Assembly (NCBI RefSeq): GCF_021245985.1
Contig: NZ_JAJQXA010000007.1
Location: forward strand, 62,001-126,000
Source: Flavobacterium soyae
GTDB lineage: Bacteria; Bacteroidota; Bacteroidia; Flavobacteriales; Flavobacteriaceae
Reading direction: 5' to 3'
Length of the DNA stretch: 64,000 nucleotides
Part shown: in pieces, positions 61,613 to 64,000 of the stretch
Position numbering within the stretch: the stretch's first letter is position 1
Layout: every line of letters starts with the position of its first letter
The notes under the pieces: generated by a model
What the model was told of the DNA's origin: nothing
Seen by the model: only the letters and a program-made list of their open reading frames with translations
The model's database searches: none
Made by a program: the position numbers and the translations under genes

Positions 61613-61672
61613 ATAAATAAGTTGGTCTCGCACATTAAACAATAGTTCAATTTGCAAGACCAACTTATTTAA
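61613..61672 (-). terminator. Terminator of the DoxX-type operon
   Basis: Stem AATAAGTTGGTCT (61616-61628) / AGACCAACTTATT (61657-61669), 9 bases past the stop of the leftward DoxX-like gene. Confidence 0.7.
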
Positions 61673-61680
61673 TTTTAAAA

Positions 61681-62061
61681 TTATATTTCTTTGCTAAGTT
61701 CAGTTGATTTCGGCGAACCTATAAACAATGATTTATCACGTACAAAAGCAGTAACCCAGATGAAAGCCAAAGGTACAATAGGATTGAATATAGACCCATC
61801 ATGAGACAATTCAGTTGCCATTGCCCCTGCAAAATAGCATGACAATAATATAAAGCCGAGGCGCATTGTCTTTGGAAAGATAAACAAAATCGCAAATCCT
61901 ATTTCCATTAAGCCGAGAGTAGTTGCCGAGTTTGGTAAATTAAATTTAACTAAACCATCTACTGACCAAGGAAGATGAATGGCTTTCATAAGACCGCTTA
62001 TAAATACCATAACTGTAGTTATTGATGTTAGTACAACTGCAACAATTTTTTTTGTCTTCAT
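61681..62061 (-). CDS. DoxX-like membrane protein
   Basis: A 126-residue protein with four membrane helices (KIVAVVLTSITTVMVFISGL, LGLMEIGFAILFIFP, LGFILLSCYFAGAMATELSH, FNPIVPLAFIWVTAF). The ELSHDG segment and spacing match the DoxX/DoxD-like family of small quinone-related membrane proteins. It is the last gene of a leftward trio facing the HxlR regulator. Confidence 0.85.
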   Translation of the reverse strand: MKTKKIVAVVLTSITTVMVFISGLMKAIHLPWSVDGLVKFNLPNSATTLGLMEIGFAILFIFPKTMRLGFILLSCYFAGAMATELSHDGSIFNPIVPLAFIWVTAFVRDKSLFIGSPKSTELSKEI

Positions 62062-62072
62062 AAGGATGGATA

Positions 62073-62513
62073 TTAAACGTTTAATTCTCTAGCATCAATA
62101 ATAATAAAGTAGCCTATGCGCTCCTTAATGAACCATTTTCCACCTTGAAAAACATATTTGTCGTCGTATTTAACGCTGTAATCTGTGAGAATATTTTTCC
62201 CTTCAACTTCCCGAATCATTTTCATTTGTGTAAATGATATACCAGAAGCGGTATCGCCATTAACTTCTACAGTATGTTGACCATTTAAGGTAAAGTATGT
62301 CTTCACTTGAGTTGCATGCTCATTGAAATCCTTTTCCATATTCTCTCTTCCGGAAACGCTGGATATTAGATGGTTATTCATGTAAACATCGTATTTCATG
62401 TCGGGTGTGAATAAATCCATTACTTGCGATATTTTTTTTTCATCGCCTAAAGATGCGTAGGCATCAATTAAGTTTCTTAATTCTTCTTTAGCTTTTAAAA
62501 TCTCTAGTGTCAT
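62073..62513 (-). CDS. SnoaL/NTF2-like protein
   Basis: A 146-residue alpha+beta cone-barrel protein (LRNLIDAYASLGDEKKISQV, MDLFTPDMKYDVY, YDDKYVFQGGKWFIKERIGY), the pattern of SnoaL-like/NTF2-like polyketide cyclase-fold proteins. Such proteins bind or isomerise small molecules. It lies 11 bases before the DoxX-like gene in the same operon. Confidence 0.85.
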   Translation of the reverse strand: MTLEILKAKEELRNLIDAYASLGDEKKISQVMDLFTPDMKYDVYMNNHLISSVSGRENMEKDFNEHATQVKTYFTLNGQHTVEVNGDTASGISFTQMKMIREVEGKNILTDYSVKYDDKYVFQGGKWFIKERIGYFIIIDARELNV

Positions 62514-62553
62514 AATTTTGTTGTTTTAATTTATTTTGAAAATTTATTTATGA

Positions 62554-63192
62554 TTAATTGCTTACAATTGGTGCTTGATGTAAATAGGTTCTATCATCAA
62601 CTTGTTTGATTAGAAAGTGTGCTAAGTCTGCTCTCGAAAGCCAAAAGTTTTTAACTTTACCGTCGCCAGAATATCCGATATTGAATTTGCCTTTTGGTTT
62701 TTGGTTGCTCAATTTTGGTAGTCTTACCATTGTCCAATTAAGTTTACTATTCTCAACTGTTTTTCCTAATTCTTCAATATCCTTTAATATTGAATTTCTT
62801 GCAATAATTTTAAGAATCCAAACACCAAAATCAATCCAGAAATGAAACTTATCTTTAGTATCTCTGAAGCTTGATGATACAGCAGCGACCAATCTCTTTA
62901 CGTTATTCTGATGCATCGATTTGATTATTAGTTTTACGCCTTTAGAAATCGGTAGAGACTTGTCAAAATTCATCGGACCTAATAAAGTAATTACAGCATC
63001 AGCGCCTATTATGGCTTGATTTACTTTATCCGCTTCGTCCAATTCGCCTTTTATGATTTGAAGATTTTTGTGTTGAAATGTAATCTTTTCAGGATTTCTT
63101 GCAAATACTGTAACATGATATCCTGATTCCAAAGCTTCTTTAATTGTAAGGAGTCCTGAAACACCTGTTCCTCCAAATATGGTAATATTCAT
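62554..63192 (-). CDS. NAD(P)H-binding atypical short-chain dehydrogenase
   Basis: A 212-residue Rossmann protein starting MNITIFGGTGVSGLLTIKEA with the GGTGxxG dinucleotide motif at 7-13. GADAVITLLGP and TMVRLPKLSN follow, as in the NAD(P)H-binding/NmrA-like family. It is the first gene of the leftward operon, divergent from the HxlR regulator. Role: probably reduction of a quinone or redox sensing. Confidence 0.88.
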   Translation of the reverse strand: MNITIFGGTGVSGLLTIKEALESGYHVTVFARNPEKITFQHKNLQIIKGELDEADKVNQAIIGADAVITLLGPMNFDKSLPISKGVKLIIKSMHQNNVKRLVAAVSSSFRDTKDKFHFWIDFGVWILKIIARNSILKDIEELGKTVENSKLNWTMVRLPKLSNQKPKGKFNIGYSGDGKVKNFWLSRADLAHFLIKQVDDRTYLHQAPIVSN

Positions 63193-63226
63193 AACGATTA
63201 TTTTTTTCTTGTTTATAATTATTTGA

Positions 63227-63245
63227 CAAATCTATACTATATTTG
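63227..63245. promoter_or_regulatory. Divergent -7 boxes between NAD(P)H-binding and HxlR genes
   Basis: TAGATTTG on - (63227-63234) and TATATTTG on + (63238-63245) are both perfect TAnnTTTG boxes. A GTTACC-TAAA-GGTTAGC near-palindrome (about 63265-63282) is a plausible HxlR operator. -33 boxes are not convincing. Confidence 0.4.
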
Positions 63246-63298
63246 CTAACAATTTATTAGTTGTTACCTAAAGGTTAGCGACTTACAAAAGCGTACTT

Positions 63299-63697
63299 AT
63301 GGGAAATTCAAAAGAAAATCAAATAGACAGCAAAGCATTTACTGAAGAATGTAATACAGTTTTAATGGCTGTTTCAGACGCACTTTATGCGATTGGAGGT
63401 AAATGGAAACTGATGATTATAATTTCAATGGCAAGAGGAAACAAAAGATTCACTGAAATCCAGCGACAAGTAAGTGGTATTTCAGCAAGAGTACTTTCAA
63501 GTGAACTTAAAGAATTGGAAATGAATGGATTTATCATAAAGAAAGTTGCTGTTGGATATCCGATAACAATTGAATATGAATTATTGCCTTATAGCCATAC
63601 ACTCGAAGAGGTTGTTGGGGCTATGACAAAATGGGGTATGCAGCACCGTCAAAAAATAAAAGATGAAACAGCTGTAAGTGCTTCCAAGAAAGTTTAA
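63299..63697 (+). CDS. HxlR-family transcriptional regulator
   Basis: A 132-residue winged-helix regulator with the family core AIGGKWKLMIIISMARGNKR, FTEIQRQVSGISARVLSSEL and KELEMNGFIIKKV. A Cys near the N-terminus (EECNTV) lies where redox-sensing HxlR proteins carry their reactive Cys. It is divergent from the NAD(P)H-binding/SnoaL/DoxX operon and probably controls it. A terminator follows at 63722-63757. Confidence 0.92.
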   Translation: MGNSKENQIDSKAFTEECNTVLMAVSDALYAIGGKWKLMIIISMARGNKRFTEIQRQVSGISARVLSSELKELEMNGFIIKKVAVGYPITIEYELLPYSHTLEEVVGAMTKWGMQHRQKIKDETAVSASKKV

Positions 63698-63721
63698 GAA
63701 AGAGTGTAACTAAAGTTACCT

Positions 63722-63757
63722 AAAAAAGGCTGAAGTTTGCGCTTCAGCCTTTTTTAT
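63722..63757 (+). terminator. Terminator after HxlR gene
   Basis: Perfect stem AAAAAAGGCTGAAG / CTTCAGCCTTTTTT with 6-base loop. Confidence 0.88.
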
Positions 63758-63791
63758 TGAACTCCCTCAAACTCTATAAATTCTTAAAATA

Positions 63792-64000
63792 TTATATCAA
63801 ATTTTTCTTAAAAAATGCTTCCAATTTATCGAACGGAATAATATCAACTTTATCATACAAGTCAACATGGACAGCATTTGGAATAATTATCAATTCTTTT
63901 GGTTCTGCTGCCATTTTGTAAATGTCTTCACTGAAGTATCTTGAGTGTGCATTTTCGCCAGCGATTAGCAACATTGGTCTTGGCGAAATCTCTTTAATGT
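63792..64000 (-). CDS. Alpha/beta hydrolase, C-terminal end (cut by window edge)
   Basis: The leftward frame is open to the right edge of the window (codons before MLLIAG read IKEISPRP). MLLIAGENAHSRYFSEDIYK and IIIPNAVHVDLYDK give the late strand and the catalytic His of an alpha/beta hydrolase. It is clearly similar to the end of the hydrolase at 53816-54727 (MLIIAGSKADTRLFSEMAFE, VEGATHIAMYD), so the two are paralogues. The nucleophile is outside the window. Confidence 0.85.
   Translation of the reverse strand, partial: IKEISPRPMLLIAGENAHSRYFSEDIYKMAAEPKELIIIPNAVHVDLYDKVDIIPFDKLEAFFKKNLI

Overview
The window reads as the chromosome of a Flavobacterium-type Bacteroidota. The DNA is AT-rich, a SusC/SusD pair is present, lipoproteins have Bacteroidota-style lipoboxes, promoters fit the TTTG-N19-21-TAnnTTTG pattern, and RteC and DUF5977 relatives occur. 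No rRNA, tRNA, CRISPR array, integrase, terminase, portal, capsid or tail-sheath gene was found.

Bases 1-8.9 kb are the end of a polysaccharide-utilisation locus on the + strand: a GH3 glycosidase with a PA14 insert (cut by the window edge), SusC, SusD, a BNR/Asp-box sialidase-fold lipoprotein, a RhaM-type mutarotase and an M28 peptidase. A large MscS-type channel (9.0-11.4 kb, - strand) follows.

Bases 11.5-49.1 kb are one long, almost entirely leftward, phage-derived accessory cluster. At its right end a LexA/CI-like S24 repressor (48388-49071) is divergent from small phage-type early genes, including a DUF3164 protein. Overlapping consensus promoters and paired TGTA-N6-TACA operators separate them. 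Next comes a compact lysis cassette: single-TM holin-like protein, CHAP endolysin, and a lipoprotein with a C-terminal TM like a unimolecular spanin. Behind it lie large proteins without signal peptides: 728 aa, a 980-aa polymorphic toxin with its immunity protein, 2460 aa and 1921 aa (vWA). They are mixed with tail-fibre-like proteins, a fibre-assembly chaperone-like protein, two DUF5977 proteins (one ending in a Hint domain), a 684-aa DUF285-repeat protein and a decayed LamG gene. No particle genes are seen. My inference is a repressor-controlled lysis-release (type 10 secretion-like) system for giant proteins.

Inside the cluster, 33.9-38.6 kb is an array of three orphan toxin-C-terminus/immunity modules (EndoU-like, deaminase-like, unknown). 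They are separated by three ~650-bp units, each a REP-associated tyrosine transposase (RAYT) bracketed by inverted REP hairpins. All three toxin fragments start just after the same REP edge. This array and the lysis/giant-protein coupling are the most unusual parts of the window.

Bases 49.1-52.2 kb hold gene debris (a Fic-like N-terminus and other fragments), a DUF1275 membrane protein, a ~250-bp MITE-like palindrome and a truncated RteC. Bases 52.4-59.5 kb are a leftward catabolic/detoxification cluster: DJ-1-CMD-CMD fusion, alpha/beta hydrolase, flavodoxin-type reductase, aldo/keto reductase, ABM monooxygenase, amidohydrolase, TMEM175-type channel and AraC regulator. Bases 59.7-64 kb carry a secreted beta-rich protein, AraC and RteC remnants, an HxlR-regulated DoxX/SnoaL/NAD(P)-binding gene set, and the end of another hydrolase.
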